Notes: generated by a model from the letters alone, not told the origin. Shown: positions 53,370 through 62,291, counted from the stretch's first letter. The stretch is DNA of 64,000 nt from Gracilimonas sp. (GCF_017641085.1 NZ_JAEPPI010000003.1:124001-188000); one strand, 5' to 3'. Translations and numbers: made by a program.

Positions 53370-54929
53370 ATGAGCCGTACATATTTAACTCACATAGATT
53401 CATCTATAAAGCAGGAAGATCTGCGAAACCATCAAAAGGCTGTGTTTATTTTGCATGATCAGCTGAATCTGGATGCCTGGCCCAGCCGGGTTCGTGAAGA
53501 AAAACCGTTGCTGATATTTATAGAGTCAGCCAAGAAGGGGAATTCCCTGCCCTATAATAAAAAGAAATTGATTTACCTGCTGAGCAGCATGCGGCACTTT
53601 GCCCTTGAATGTGCCGATGCCGGATTTCCAGTGCTCTATCATTCCACAAAAAAACATTATGATGAGGGGCTGAAGGATATCCTTTCACAAAATCCCGGAT
53701 TGGAATTGACCTATATGACTCCTTCCGAATGGGATTCAAGAGAGCGGCTTCGGCAGGTTCAATCGGCGTATGAAGAACGGGTGCAGGAAATCCCCAACAA
53801 CTTTTTCCTGGCGGATGCCGAGGAATACAAGGAGAAAGTAGCCAATGGCTGGGTGATGGAATATTTCTACCGCGAAATGCGCCGTAAAACAGGCTACCTG
53901 ATGAATGGCGATCAGCCCGAGGGCGGCGAGTGGAATTACGATGAAAAGAATCGTGAGAAACTTCCCAAAGGTCACCCGGTTCCTGAGATAGCGGAGACGG
54001 AAGTGGACGAAGTGACACAGGAAGTAATCGATATGGTGGAAGAGTGGTTTCCAGATCATTTCGGAAAGAGCGAAGACTTTACATATGCGGTAACCCGCCG
54101 GCAGGCTTTATACCGTCTCAACGAATTCATTGATGAACGACTGGATGAATTCGGGCCGTACGAGGATGCGATGGCCCAGGGTGAATACGATCTGTTTCAT
54201 TCGCACTTGTCTTTATATATGAACAACGGACTTATTCTCCCCAAAGAAGCCTGCGATAAAGCAGAAGAGGCCTATGAAAAGGGGAGTGCCCGGTTAAATT
54301 CAGTTGAAGGTTTTATTCGACAGATTATAGGATGGCGGGAATATGTACGGATCTATTATGAAGGAATGATGCCGGAAGTCCGCGAGGCCAATCACTTCAA
54401 TTTCACCAAAAAGCTCCCGGAAATGTACTGGTCGGGAGAGACCAACATGAACTGTATGAGCGAGTGCCTGAAGCCGGTTATTGAAAAAGGCTATTCGCAT
54501 CACATTCCCCGGCTGATGGTGCTTAGTAATTTCAGTAATCTTACTGAAACCGACCCTCGAAAACTGAACCGATGGTTTCACCTGGCCTATGTAGATGCCT
54601 ACGAATGGGTGGTGCTGCCCAATGTGCTGGGGATGTCAACCTTTGCGGATGGAGGAGTTTTAGCATCCAAGCCGTATGTGAGCAGTGGGAATTACATCAA
54701 CAAAATGAGCGACTACTGCAAGCATTGCGAGTATAAGATCAGCAAGAAAACGGGGGATGATGCCTGTCCTTTTAACTATCTCTACTGGAATTTTATCGAC
54801 AAGCAACGGGAAACGTTCACTCAAAACGGCCGGGCTAATTTTATGGTGAATATGTTTGATAAGAAATCGGAGGAGGATAAAAAGGCCATTTGGGAAAGCT
54901 CGGAGAAATTCATTGATAGGCTACATTAG
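53370..54929 (+). CDS. FeS-BCP photolyase/cryptochrome ((6-4)-photolyase type, PhrB-like)
   Basis: 519 residues. The N-terminal antenna-like domain KAVFILHDQLNLDAWPSR, the FAD region RRQALYRLNEFIDER and EYVRIYYEGMM, and the four-cysteine iron-sulfur signature: one Cys in NMNCMSECLKP, two in DYCKHCEYK and one in DDACPFNYLYWNF, which ligate a 4Fe-4S cluster in this class. Class members repair (6-4) photoproducts. First gene of a run that ends with a class II CPD photolyase, so the locus could repair both main UV lesions. Confidence 0.9.
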   Translation: MSRTYLTHIDSSIKQEDLRNHQKAVFILHDQLNLDAWPSRVREEKPLLIFIESAKKGNSLPYNKKKLIYLLSSMRHFALECADAGFPVLYHSTKKHYDEGLKDILSQNPGLELTYMTPSEWDSRERLRQVQSAYEERVQEIPNNFFLADAEEYKEKVANGWVMEYFYREMRRKTGYLMNGDQPEGGEWNYDEKNREKLPKGHPVPEIAETEVDEVTQEVIDMVEEWFPDHFGKSEDFTYAVTRRQALYRLNEFIDERLDEFGPYEDAMAQGEYDLFHSHLSLYMNNGLILPKEACDKAEEAYEKGSARLNSVEGFIRQIIGWREYVRIYYEGMMPEVREANHFNFTKKLPEMYWSGETNMNCMSECLKPVIEKGYSHHIPRLMVLSNFSNLTETDPRKLNRWFHLAYVDAYEWVVLPNVLGMSTFADGGVLASKPYVSSGNYINKMSDYCKHCEYKISKKTGDDACPFNYLYWNFIDKQRETFTQNGRANFMVNMFDKKSEEDKKAIWESSEKFIDRLH

Positions 54930-54998
54930 CCGACCACTTCTTTTGCAAAAATCGCTGAATTTCCGCTTATTCCATAACACACTAAAAAACGGGGTTTT

Positions 54999-55673
54999 AT
55001 GGAAAAGGAAACAAAATTGCTAACCGGGGCAGTGGTGCTCGGGGCCATCGGCTTCTTCATTCCGCTTTATTTCGGCAAAGCCTGGATGGCACTGTTCATT
55101 GCGTTACTCATCGGCATCATATTCCTGGGAAGAATGGTCAGCCTGAGTAAAAACACATTCGAATCTCAAAATGCTTACCGGGTAGTTTACGGGTTGGTAA
55201 TATTGGTCGTTTTATTTAATGCCATTGCTTTTGCCAACGACTATGGCCGGCGGGATTTTCAAAAAAACATTCTTCTTGAAATCAGGAAGACTATCGATAC
55301 CGGTGTAACCAAAGCGGATGTTCAGGAGAAGCTGATTTACGTACTCGGCCAGTATCATCAAAACGACCGGGAATCGGTTGTGGAAACGTTCCGGGAGCTG
55401 ATGCCTGAAAAATTAGGGGAAAACGGAGTATATATATCTGATTTCGATCTGCAAAACACTAAAATGGGGACTAATCCGGAACCGGGTGAAAGTGAGGGTA
55501 TAAATCACTTCTATGAAATTGATGAGGAAGCCGATGAGATTAAAGTAATGGTGGTTGGTGAAATTTCTTTAGGAGAAGATCCGGAATATGAGAACTACGA
55601 CGGACGAAAGGGAAAGTATGAAATGCTGTTCACACTGAACGAAGAGGGGGTACGATATGAAGTTCTCAATTAG
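54999..55673 (+). CDS. Membrane protein of unknown function, two N-terminal helix pairs
   Basis: 224 residues. Helices near 5-23 (LTGAVVLGAIGFFIPLYFG), 27-45 (LFIALLIGIIFLGRMV) and 62-80 (VVYGLVILVVLFNAIAFA), then a soluble C-terminal domain (85-224) with EIRKTIDTGVTKADVQEKL, QNDRESVVETFRELMPEKLG and acidic EYENYDGRKGK. No family recognised. It overlaps the next gene by 17 nt with SD GAGGGGG for that gene inside its 3' end, so the pair is translationally linked. It lies between two photolyase genes. Confidence 0.6.
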   Translation: MEKETKLLTGAVVLGAIGFFIPLYFGKAWMALFIALLIGIIFLGRMVSLSKNTFESQNAYRVVYGLVILVVLFNAIAFANDYGRRDFQKNILLEIRKTIDTGVTKADVQEKLIYVLGQYHQNDRESVVETFRELMPEKLGENGVYISDFDLQNTKMGTNPEPGESEGINHFYEIDEEADEIKVMVVGEISLGEDPEYENYDGRKGKYEMLFTLNEEGVRYEVLN

Positions 55674-56361
55674 AAGATTCAATGAATGGCTGATTGTGAT
55701 AATGATAGTAATTCTGGTTCCTGCACTCTTCTATTATATTCGTGGCGAGCTAAAATTCCTGCCAAATGATCTACACTATGTATTCAATATTCAACCGGCT
55801 ACCGTAATTCTAGGGCATAATACTATGTATGCTATCGATATATTTAGCGGTAATAGTCCTGTGGATTATTCATGGAGCTGGAGGTCAGTTTCAATGTATC
55901 TAAATGTCGTATTATATCTGATGCTGGGGCCTTATTTATTTCTGATGGGATATAAAAAAGCTAAACATCAGGAGAACCGGCCCAAACCCTGGTATTGGTA
56001 TGTTGGGGCTTCCTTGTGTATCGGATCATTGTTAATTATTCCAAGCGAAATCATGAAGCAAAAGGTATTAGCGAATACCAAAACTAGTGCAGCCGAAAGC
56101 AGGCAGCGCGATATGATGAGAACGGAACTTGCCGAAGTAGGATTTGCTTTGGCTCAATATGAAATTTTGGAAGACGGCATAGACGAATCATTTCAGGTGG
56201 AAGACCTCAATTTGGAAGGACTTAAGTTTCAGTATACGGTTGAAAGTGTGCAGTTTGATACGCTCATAACATTAGTAGGATCAATACCTGACCAGCCGGA
56301 AGTTACCGTTACGATGGAGGTGCGTCCATATAACCAAAGTGTTATAAAACAACGGAATTAG
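55657..56361 (+). CDS. Membrane protein of unknown function, partner of the preceding gene
   Basis: 234 residues. Helices near 10-28 (WLIVIMIVILVPALFYYI), 78-96 (YLNVVLYLMLGPYLFLMGY) and 113-130 (YWYVGASLCIGSLLIIPSE); a soluble C-terminal domain starts near 137 (TKTSAAESRQRDMMRTELAEVGFALAQYEI) and ends in QPEVTVTMEVRPYN. No family recognised. Same overall design as its upstream neighbour (three helices, then a soluble tail), overlapping it by 17 nt. Cotranscribed with photolyases by position. Confidence 0.6.
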   Translation: MKFSIRRFNEWLIVIMIVILVPALFYYIRGELKFLPNDLHYVFNIQPATVILGHNTMYAIDIFSGNSPVDYSWSWRSVSMYLNVVLYLMLGPYLFLMGYKKAKHQENRPKPWYWYVGASLCIGSLLIIPSEIMKQKVLANTKTSAAESRQRDMMRTELAEVGFALAQYEILEDGIDESFQVEDLNLEGLKFQYTVESVQFDTLITLVGSIPDQPEVTVTMEVRPYNQSVIKQRN

Positions 56362-56404
56362 TTGATCCTGAATTTGGTTTGCCCGAACAGAAAGCAAACC
56401 AATT

Positions 56405-57883
56405 ATGAAAAACATCAACAGCTACCGAAAGTTTAAGCGCAACGACAAGGAAGTGAACCCGGAGGGAGAGTATATCTTGTATTGGATGCAGGTCAACCGC
56501 CGGTTTCAGTACAACTACGCCCTTGAGTATGCCGTCGCGCTTTCCAACAAATATGAAAAGCCCCTGCTAATTTACGAGGGATTGAATGTGGATTATCCCT
56601 GGGCATCCGACAGGCTGCATACCTTCATCATGCAAGGGATGAAGGAGAATCTCGACTATGCAGTGCAAAAAGATCTGAACTACTTCAGCTACCTGGAGCC
56701 TGAGGCCAAAGCCGGTAACGGACTTTTTTACGAACTGGCTGATCATGCCGCTGCCATTGTTTCGGATGAATACCCGGTTTTCATCATCCGGACACATAAC
56801 GAGAAAGTAGCTGACAAGGTTGATGTGCCGTACGTTACCATCGATTCTAATGGTATAATCCCCTTGGGAATCACGGATAAAGATCCCTATTCAGCATACC
56901 TTTTCCGAAAGGTGATGCAGGAGCATTTTCTGGAAGCCTATACTCATCCACCCAGGCAAAATCCGGTGGATGATTTGGAGATTCAGAAGAATGTGGAGTT
57001 ACCGGATTCCTTCCTGAAGAAATATCCCCCCGCAGATGAGAAGCTGGAAAATATTGAGCAAACGGTATCAGAACTGACTATTGACCATTCGGTTAAACCG
57101 GCTGATTTAGACGGCACCCGGCAGGCTGCTTTAGGGAAATTGGGGCATTTTGTAGCGCATAATCTCCATCAGTATGATGATAAACGTAACGACCCGGATG
57201 CAAAGGCTTCCAGTGGATTGAGTCCGTGGCTGCACTTTGGAAAAATCAGCGAGTATGAAATTGTGAAAACGGTGCTTGATCACCAGCCGGAAGGGTGGGA
57301 CCTGGATTCCATCACCCCTAACAACGGAAAGAACTCGGGCTTTTTTAATGGAGACCCAAACATCGAAAGTTTTTTGGATGAAGTGATCACCTGGCGGGAA
57401 GTTGGCTTTCATTATGCGCATCACCGTCCGGATTATGATCAATTTGAAAGTTTACCGGATTGGGTTAAGAAAACCACCTCGAAACATGAAGGGGACAAAC
57501 GGGAATGGATTTACAGCCTGGAAGAATTCGAGCAGTCCCAAACGCATGATGAAATCTGGAATGCAGCCCAAACCGAACTCCGTGAAACGGGGGTGATGCA
57601 TAACTACTTACGGATGCTGTGGGGAAAGAAAATCATCGAATGGACACCGGATTACCGCACGGCTTTGGATTACATGATCGAGCTCAATAACAAATATGCG
57701 CTGGATGGACGAGACCCCAACAGCTATTCCGGAATTTTCTGGTGCTTTGGCCGCTTTGACCGCGCCTGGCAGGAACGGCCGATCTTCGGCAAGCTCCGCT
57801 ACATGACCAGCGATTCAACCCGTAAAAAGGTGAAGCTGAAGCAGTATTTGGATAAGTTTGGGAATCAGAAGAGTTTGTTGTAG
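56405..57883 (+). CDS. Class II CPD photolyase
   Basis: 492 residues. Class II hallmarks: YILYWMQVNRRFQYNYALEYA at the N-terminus and, in the FAD-binding helical domain, LSPWLHFGKISEYE, EVGFHYAHHRPDY, TGVMHNYLRMLWGKK and DGRDPNSYSGIFWCFGRFDRAW. It repairs cyclobutane pyrimidine dimers with blue light. The last 32 codons (57785-57883) are duplicated in diverged form at 59314-59412, beyond the following lipoprotein gene. Confidence 0.92.
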   Translation: MKNINSYRKFKRNDKEVNPEGEYILYWMQVNRRFQYNYALEYAVALSNKYEKPLLIYEGLNVDYPWASDRLHTFIMQGMKENLDYAVQKDLNYFSYLEPEAKAGNGLFYELADHAAAIVSDEYPVFIIRTHNEKVADKVDVPYVTIDSNGIIPLGITDKDPYSAYLFRKVMQEHFLEAYTHPPRQNPVDDLEIQKNVELPDSFLKKYPPADEKLENIEQTVSELTIDHSVKPADLDGTRQAALGKLGHFVAHNLHQYDDKRNDPDAKASSGLSPWLHFGKISEYEIVKTVLDHQPEGWDLDSITPNNGKNSGFFNGDPNIESFLDEVITWREVGFHYAHHRPDYDQFESLPDWVKKTTSKHEGDKREWIYSLEEFEQSQTHDEIWNAAQTELRETGVMHNYLRMLWGKKIIEWTPDYRTALDYMIELNNKYALDGRDPNSYSGIFWCFGRFDRAWQERPIFGKLRYMTSDSTRKKVKLKQYLDKFGNQKSLL

Positions 57884-57910
57884 TGATTGGGGAGAAGAAG
57901 TAGTCAGGAG

Positions 57911-57926
57911 TCAGGACTCAGAATTC
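57911..57926. repeat. TCAGGACTCAGAATTC word (second copy)
   Basis: Same sequence as one arm of the inverted repeat at 34153-34205. Here it stands alone after a GTCAGGAG half-copy, just beyond the photolyase stop. Marks a dispersed intergenic word. Confidence 0.45.
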
Positions 57927-58127
57927 CGAATTACTTTTAGTGAGTGGGTTCAAGCATAGGACTTGATAGCTATCTCTATGAGCTGGGATCTATGCTTAAG
58001 CACGAATAATTCTGACTTCCTATTCAAGCCATAGATGAGATAAAGGGGTTTAACAATTTTGTTGTTACTGACTATATTTCTCGAAACACATATTTTGCAA
58101 CAATTATAAGTTTTGGAATTTTTTGCA

Positions 58128-59297
58128 ATGAACAACTTTTCTGAAATAGAATACTGTACCGCCATTAGCTCATCTCTTAATGGTAATTCCTTTGGAAAAG
58201 GTTGGTTGCTGCTGGTTGTGATTTGCTTATTCATTGCCGGTTGTGGAACCGATGCCATGAAAGAAGTTTCTATTTCCGGGGAATGGAATGTTGTCGGATT
58301 TGAAGGGGAAAATGTACAATTTGTCCGTTCAGGGAGTGAAGGTATTTTTCTTGCTACCGAAACCGAACTTTATGAAAGTGATGCTGCTGATCTTTCGAGC
58401 TGGACGTCAAAGAATATGAGCCAAGTATTGAAAGAGGGAGAACGTATCCGGGATTTTCTTGTATTTAATGAGGCAGAAATTTTAGGGGTTGTGTTGTACA
58501 AATATGACGAGTCACCTGAAGAACATGAAGATTATTGGGATAATTTTGTATCCTTGTTTCGAACTACAGATGGAGGGGAGACCTGGGAGCCGCTATATAA
58601 TGAATTCACCGAAAACGGAGCTAATGTAGGAAATGTAGCAGCAGAACCGAACATGGAGACCATATATGCGGGCCACGCCGGTAACGTGGCTCAATCTAAA
58701 GACCGTGGCGTAAGCTGGTCGCCCTTACACTGGGGTAATGAAGATAAAAAATGGGAGCCTCAGACCAACGTATCCTTTATCAAAGTGAATCCATTTTATA
58801 CCGATGTAATCTGGAGCATAGGCAGTGGTATTACTACCGGCCCCTTAATTATCAGGACGCTCAACAAAGGCGAAAGTTGGGAAATATATAACCCCATTTT
58901 TGCAGATGGATACGGCGGAGGGCCCTTGCGGGATGTGGAATTTGCTCAAAGCAATGATGATAAGGTAATGGTTGGGATGGCAGACTGTATACAATTAACC
59001 AAAAATTCCGGTGAAAGCTGGGAAAGAATATATGAGGACAAAGCTGTTTTTGCCCTGGAACGGGGAACAGTGACCGATGAAGCGGTGTACGCATCGGGGC
59101 GAATTTATTGGGGTGAACATAGCGGAAGGCTCTACATTGCATTCACACCTGATTTTGGAAAAAACTGGCAAACATTTTTCTACCAGGAAGGCCCCAATGA
59201 TGCCATTGTTAACGACCTGGCGGTTACGGAAATAAATGGGCAGGAGACGGTACTATTAGCAACAAATCAGGGGCTGTATAGCTTTTCAGTTGATTGA
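58128..59297 (+). CDS. BNR/Asp-box repeat lipoprotein
   Basis: 389 residues from ATG 58128 (MNNFSEIEYCT); a TTG opens the frame five codons earlier. The N-terminus is long before the lipobox LFIAGC (about residues 36-41), odd for a lipoprotein, so the true start could be internal. Asp-box repeats (S/T-x-D-x-G-x-x-W) are seen in RTTDGGETWEPL, SKDRGVSWSPL, LNKGESWEIYN, KNSGESWERIY and TPDFGKNWQTFF, as in sialidase-type or photosystem-assembly propellers. Surface-exposed propeller of unknown ligand. It sits between two copies of the photolyase 3' end. Confidence 0.8.
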   Translation: MNNFSEIEYCTAISSSLNGNSFGKGWLLLVVICLFIAGCGTDAMKEVSISGEWNVVGFEGENVQFVRSGSEGIFLATETELYESDAADLSSWTSKNMSQVLKEGERIRDFLVFNEAEILGVVLYKYDESPEEHEDYWDNFVSLFRTTDGGETWEPLYNEFTENGANVGNVAAEPNMETIYAGHAGNVAQSKDRGVSWSPLHWGNEDKKWEPQTNVSFIKVNPFYTDVIWSIGSGITTGPLIIRTLNKGESWEIYNPIFADGYGGGPLRDVEFAQSNDDKVMVGMADCIQLTKNSGESWERIYEDKAVFALERGTVTDEAVYASGRIYWGEHSGRLYIAFTPDFGKNWQTFFYQEGPNDAIVNDLAVTEINGQETVLLATNQGLYSFSVD

Positions 59298-59313
59298 AGA
59301 ATCGTATCTCACC

Positions 59314-59412
59314 TTCGGCAAGCTCCGTTACATGACCAGCGATACAACCCGTAAGAAGGTAAAGCTGAAGCAGTATTTGGATACATTCGGAAATCAGAAA
59401 TCATTATTGTGA
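59314..59412 (+). pseudogene. Diverged duplicate of the class II photolyase C-terminus (32 codons plus stop)
   Basis: Encodes FGKLRYMTSDTTRKKVKLKQ and on to NQKSLL-stop, with no start codon of its own. Compared with 57785-57883 it differs at 15 of 99 bases but only 2 of 32 residues (S to T, K to T); most changes are synonymous. The homology begins abruptly at TTCGGC in both copies. It is a remnant of a related but not identical photolyase gene. Confidence 0.85.
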
Positions 59413-59416
59413 AAAC

Positions 59417-59450
59417 ACCGTAGGGGTAATTCATGAATTACCCCTACGGT
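59417..59450. repeat. 34-bp perfect palindrome ACCGTAGGGGTAATTCA...
   Basis: ACCGTAGGGGTAATTCA and its complement TGAATTACCCCTACGGT abut without a spacer. It starts 5 bp after the photolyase remnant. Resembles GTAGGGGCAATTCATGAATTGCCCCTAC-type extragenic palindromes I know from cyanobacteria. A second ACCGTAG-cored hairpin lies at 60977-61024. Confidence 0.75.
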
Positions 59451-59544
59451 TGGTGGCTGCCCATATTAAGACCACTATATTCTTGATGGTTTCCACCTGT
59501 TAAAACACATATCTTACATATGATTTAATTCCCAAGCCCAATTC

Positions 59545-60915
59545 ATGGATCTTTTCGAAGAAAAAAAGTCTGGTGGTTTTCAATCTTCTTCCCAAAAAGA
59601 AAATCCGCAGTTTAGCGAGCCGTTGGCAACCCGGATGCGTCCGCAGTCGCTGGATGAATTTGCCGGACAGGAGCATTTGGTTGGTGAGGGTAAAATGCTG
59701 CAGCGGATGATTGATACCGGCATTATTGGTTCGTTGATTTTTTACGGTCCTCCCAGTTCAGGTAAGACCACGCTCGCTCATGTAATTTCAAGAGAGATTA
59801 AAGCACAGTTTGAAGTGATCAATGCGGTGCTGGATGGGATTAAAGAGCTTCGTAATGTGGTGGATAAGGCGGAGAAATTGAGAAAGCTTAACGGACGGAA
59901 GACCATTCTTTTTGTGGATGAAATTCACCGCTGGAACAAAGCCCAACAAGATGCTTTGCTACCACACCTGGAATCCGGGATTATCACTCTTGTGGGGGCG
60001 ACTACAGAAAATCCCTTTTATTCACTGGTAAATCCGTTGCTCTCCCGATGCCAGTTATTTGAGCTCCATCCTCTGACGACCAAAGACGTTCGCCTGATGC
60101 TGAACCGGGCTCTGGAGGATAGTGAGCGCGGCCTGGGAGATAAGAACATCGAAGTTACCGAAGATGCCTTTAACCATTTGGCAGAAATGGCCGGGGGCGA
60201 TATTCGAAATGCGCTAAATGCGCTGGAGGTTGCCGTCCTTTCCAGCACCCCCGATGATGACGGCAAGATTACCATCAGTCTGGAAGTAGCCAAAGAGAGT
60301 ATCCAACGGCGAAATGTGCGCTACGACCGAACCGGGGATGAGCATTATCATTATGCCTCTGCCTTTATCAAATCCATGCGCGGTTCTGATCCCGATGCGG
60401 CCTTGTACTGGATGAATGCGATGCTGGAAGGCGGGGATGATCCGAATTTTATTTTCAGGCGCATGTTTATTTTTGCCAGTGAGGATGTGGGCCTTGCCGA
60501 GCCGAATGCCATCACCATTGTGAACTCTTGCCAGGAGGCTTTTATGAAGTGTGGCATGCCGGAGGGGATGTATTTTCTGTCGCATGCGTGTTTGTATTTG
60601 AGTCAGTGCCCGAAGAGTAACAGCACCAAAGCTATTTTTGAGGTGAACCGGGAAATCAGCGATCGGGGAGTTAAGGATATTCCACCCTATCTGAAAGACA
60701 AAACGGCCAATAAGAAAGGGGCAAAATACCTGGGTGTTGAGAATGCTTCCGAGAACTATAAATATCCACACAGCCACCCGAATAATTGGGTTGATCAACA
60801 GTATCTGCCGGACGATTTAAAAGACAAGAAATGGTACGAGGCCGGCACCCAGGGAAGAGAAGCCTTGCTGTGGAAAAAATGGCAGGAGATAAAAAACCAA
60901 AAGCCGGAAAAATGA
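59545..60915 (+). CDS. rarA: RarA/MgsA replication-associated recombination ATPase
   Basis: 456 residues. After an N-terminal [11 protein letters not shown] segment, Walker [14 protein letters not shown] (about 67-79), Walker [21 protein letters not shown], sensor-1 [23 protein letters not shown] lid, and the C-terminal MgsA tetramerisation domain [20 protein letters not shown] with AYxLG...PHDHPNNW-like [17 protein letters not shown]. RarA acts at stalled replication forks. Adjacent to two photolyases and a macrodomain gene. Confidence 0.96.
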   Translation: MDLFEEKKSGGFQSSSQKENPQFSEPLATRMRPQSLDEFAGQEHLVGEGKMLQRMIDTGIIGSLIFYGPPSSGKTTLAHVISREIKAQFEVINAVLDGIKELRNVVDKAEKLRKLNGRKTILFVDEIHRWNKAQQDALLPHLESGIITLVGATTENPFYSLVNPLLSRCQLFELHPLTTKDVRLMLNRALEDSERGLGDKNIEVTEDAFNHLAEMAGGDIRNALNALEVAVLSSTPDDDGKITISLEVAKESIQRRNVRYDRTGDEHYHYASAFIKSMRGSDPDAALYWMNAMLEGGDDPNFIFRRMFIFASEDVGLAEPNAITIVNSCQEAFMKCGMPEGMYFLSHACLYLSQCPKSNSTKAIFEVNREISDRGVKDIPPYLKDKTANKKGAKYLGVENASENYKYPHSHPNNWVDQQYLPDDLKDKKWYEAGTQGREALLWKKWQEIKNQKPEK

Positions 60916-60920
60916 TAGAA

Positions 60921-60977
60921 CACGGATGACATGTTTTAAGCCGATCTAAGCTGATTTAATAATACAGCTCATCCGTG
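60921..60977. repeat. CACGGATGA / TCATCCGTG inverted repeat
   Basis: Perfect 9-bp arms at 60921-60929 and 60969-60977 after the rarA stop. The right arm runs into the next hairpin (60977-61024). Same word type as the ATCCG/ATCACAG family at 20612 and 21600. Confidence 0.5.
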
Positions 60978-61024
60978 ACACCCACCGTAGAGACACAAAA
61001 TCTTGTATCTCTACGGTGGGTGTC
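60977..61024. repeat. Palindrome GACACCCACCGTAGAGA..., overlaps macrodomain stop codon
   Basis: GACACCCACCGTAGAGA (60977-60993) and its exact complement (61008-61024) around CACAAAATCTTGTA, which itself holds ACAA/TTGT. It lies between the convergent rarA and macrodomain genes and provides the last base pair of the macrodomain stop codon, so it may double as a bidirectional terminator. Confidence 0.7.
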
Positions 61025-61559
61025 AGGTAGTGAATATTTTTTTCATGATTTGCTGATGGACAGTTAAATCATCCTCATCAAATAAAATGAACCGGATGGT
61101 TTTTACCTGTTCCAATTCCGGGGCCATTTCTTTTAGGGTGTTAAATGCAATTGTAGCTGCTTCTCTCATCGGGTATCCAAAAGCCCCGGTCGAAATAGCG
61201 GGAAAGCCAATGGAAGAAATCTTGTGTTTTTCGGCCAGTCTCAGTGCGTTTCTGTAGCAGGAAGCCAAAAGTTGATCGCTTGGTTCATCCCGCCCATAAA
61301 CAGGGCCAAGGCAGTGAATCACATAGTCATTGGGGAGGTCATGGGCTCCGGATATCACGGCTTCACCTGGAGTGATGGGTGCTTTGGTGCGGCATTCCTT
61401 AGCTAATCCCGGGCCGGCCGCACGGTGAATGGCTCCGGCCACCCCGCCACCGGTTGTCAGCTGAGCATTGGCGGCATTTACAACGACTTCCACATCATCC
61501 TGGGAAGCAATATCGCCTTGCACACATTCAATGCTTATATTTTCAATAGATATCTTCAT
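61023..61559 (-). CDS. Macrodomain protein (O-acetyl-ADP-ribose deacetylase type)
   Basis: 178 residues, a stand-alone macro domain of the MacroD/YmdB group: EVVVNAANAQLTTGGGVAGAIHRAAGPGL with the catalytic Asn/Asp region, and the phosphate loop ISTGAFGYPMREAATIAF. Removes ADP-ribose from acetylated metabolites or proteins. Convergent with rarA. Confidence 0.93.
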   Translation of the reverse strand: MKISIENISIECVQGDIASQDDVEVVVNAANAQLTTGGGVAGAIHRAAGPGLAKECRTKAPITPGEAVISGAHDLPNDYVIHCLGPVYGRDEPSDQLLASCYRNALRLAEKHKISSIGFPAISTGAFGYPMREAATIAFNTLKEMAPELEQVKTIRFILFDEDDLTVHQQIMKKIFTT

Positions 61560-61700
61560 GCCGATTCGGTTTGCTGCTAATTAGGAGTAAAAGTGTAAAT
61601 CATTACCGATAAACTCAAAAACCGGTGAGATTTAAAATTCACTGATCACCGAAAAATGAATTGGAATGTTTTTTTAAAGTAATTGGTATGTTGAAGGAGA

Positions 61701-62291
61701 ATGCAAAGTCAGTTTAAAACAGGATTAATGAATCTAAAAATTATCAGCAGTACCGATCGCCCGAACTCAAATGCCCTTAAAGTTTCCCGATATGTACAGG
61801 GATTGTATGCAGAAAAGGGAGCGGATGTGGAAGTAATCAGCCTGCAGGATTTCCCCTTGGAAGAAGTTGTAGGCGGAAGGTATGGTAAAAAGCTTCCTGC
61901 TATTGAGGAGTTCAGAAAGCCGGTGTTGGAAGCAGACGGATTGGTATTTGTGATCCCGGAATATAACGGCAGTTTTCCGGGGATTTTAAAAGTTTTTGTG
62001 GATTATCTGCCTTTTCCAAAAGCTTTCGAAAAAATGCCAATGGCTTTTATCGGTGAGGCAAACGGTGCTTTTGGTGGATTGCGTGCCGTCGAGCAATTTC
62101 AGATGGTTGCAAATTACAGGAATGCACTTCAGTTTCCGGAGCGGGTTTTTATCTCCCGGGTAGAAAAAGAGTTCTCGGAAACAGAGGGAATTAACGATGA
62201 CTTCCAGCAAAACTTACTCGAATCACAAGTGGAAAACTTTGTGAAGTTCGTAGAATCCGTAAAGCAAAAAGAAATGGATCAGCTGGTTTAA
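61701..62291 (+). CDS. NADPH-dependent FMN reductase family flavoprotein
   Basis: 196 residues. Flavodoxin-like core: IISSTDRPNSNALKVSRYVQ (phosphate loop), LVFVIPEYNGSFPGILKVFVDYLP (FMN ring) and GEANGAFGGLRAVEQFQ. The FMN_red fold starts at residue 12, so the ATG at 61728 (MNLKII) is an equally good start; both have poorly spaced ribosome sites. Quinone or flavin reductase role. Its stop abuts the stop of the convergent response regulator with no gap. Confidence 0.88.
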   Translation: MQSQFKTGLMNLKIISSTDRPNSNALKVSRYVQGLYAEKGADVEVISLQDFPLEEVVGGRYGKKLPAIEEFRKPVLEADGLVFVIPEYNGSFPGILKVFVDYLPFPKAFEKMPMAFIGEANGAFGGLRAVEQFQMVANYRNALQFPERVFISRVEKEFSETEGINDDFQQNLLESQVENFVKFVESVKQKEMDQLV

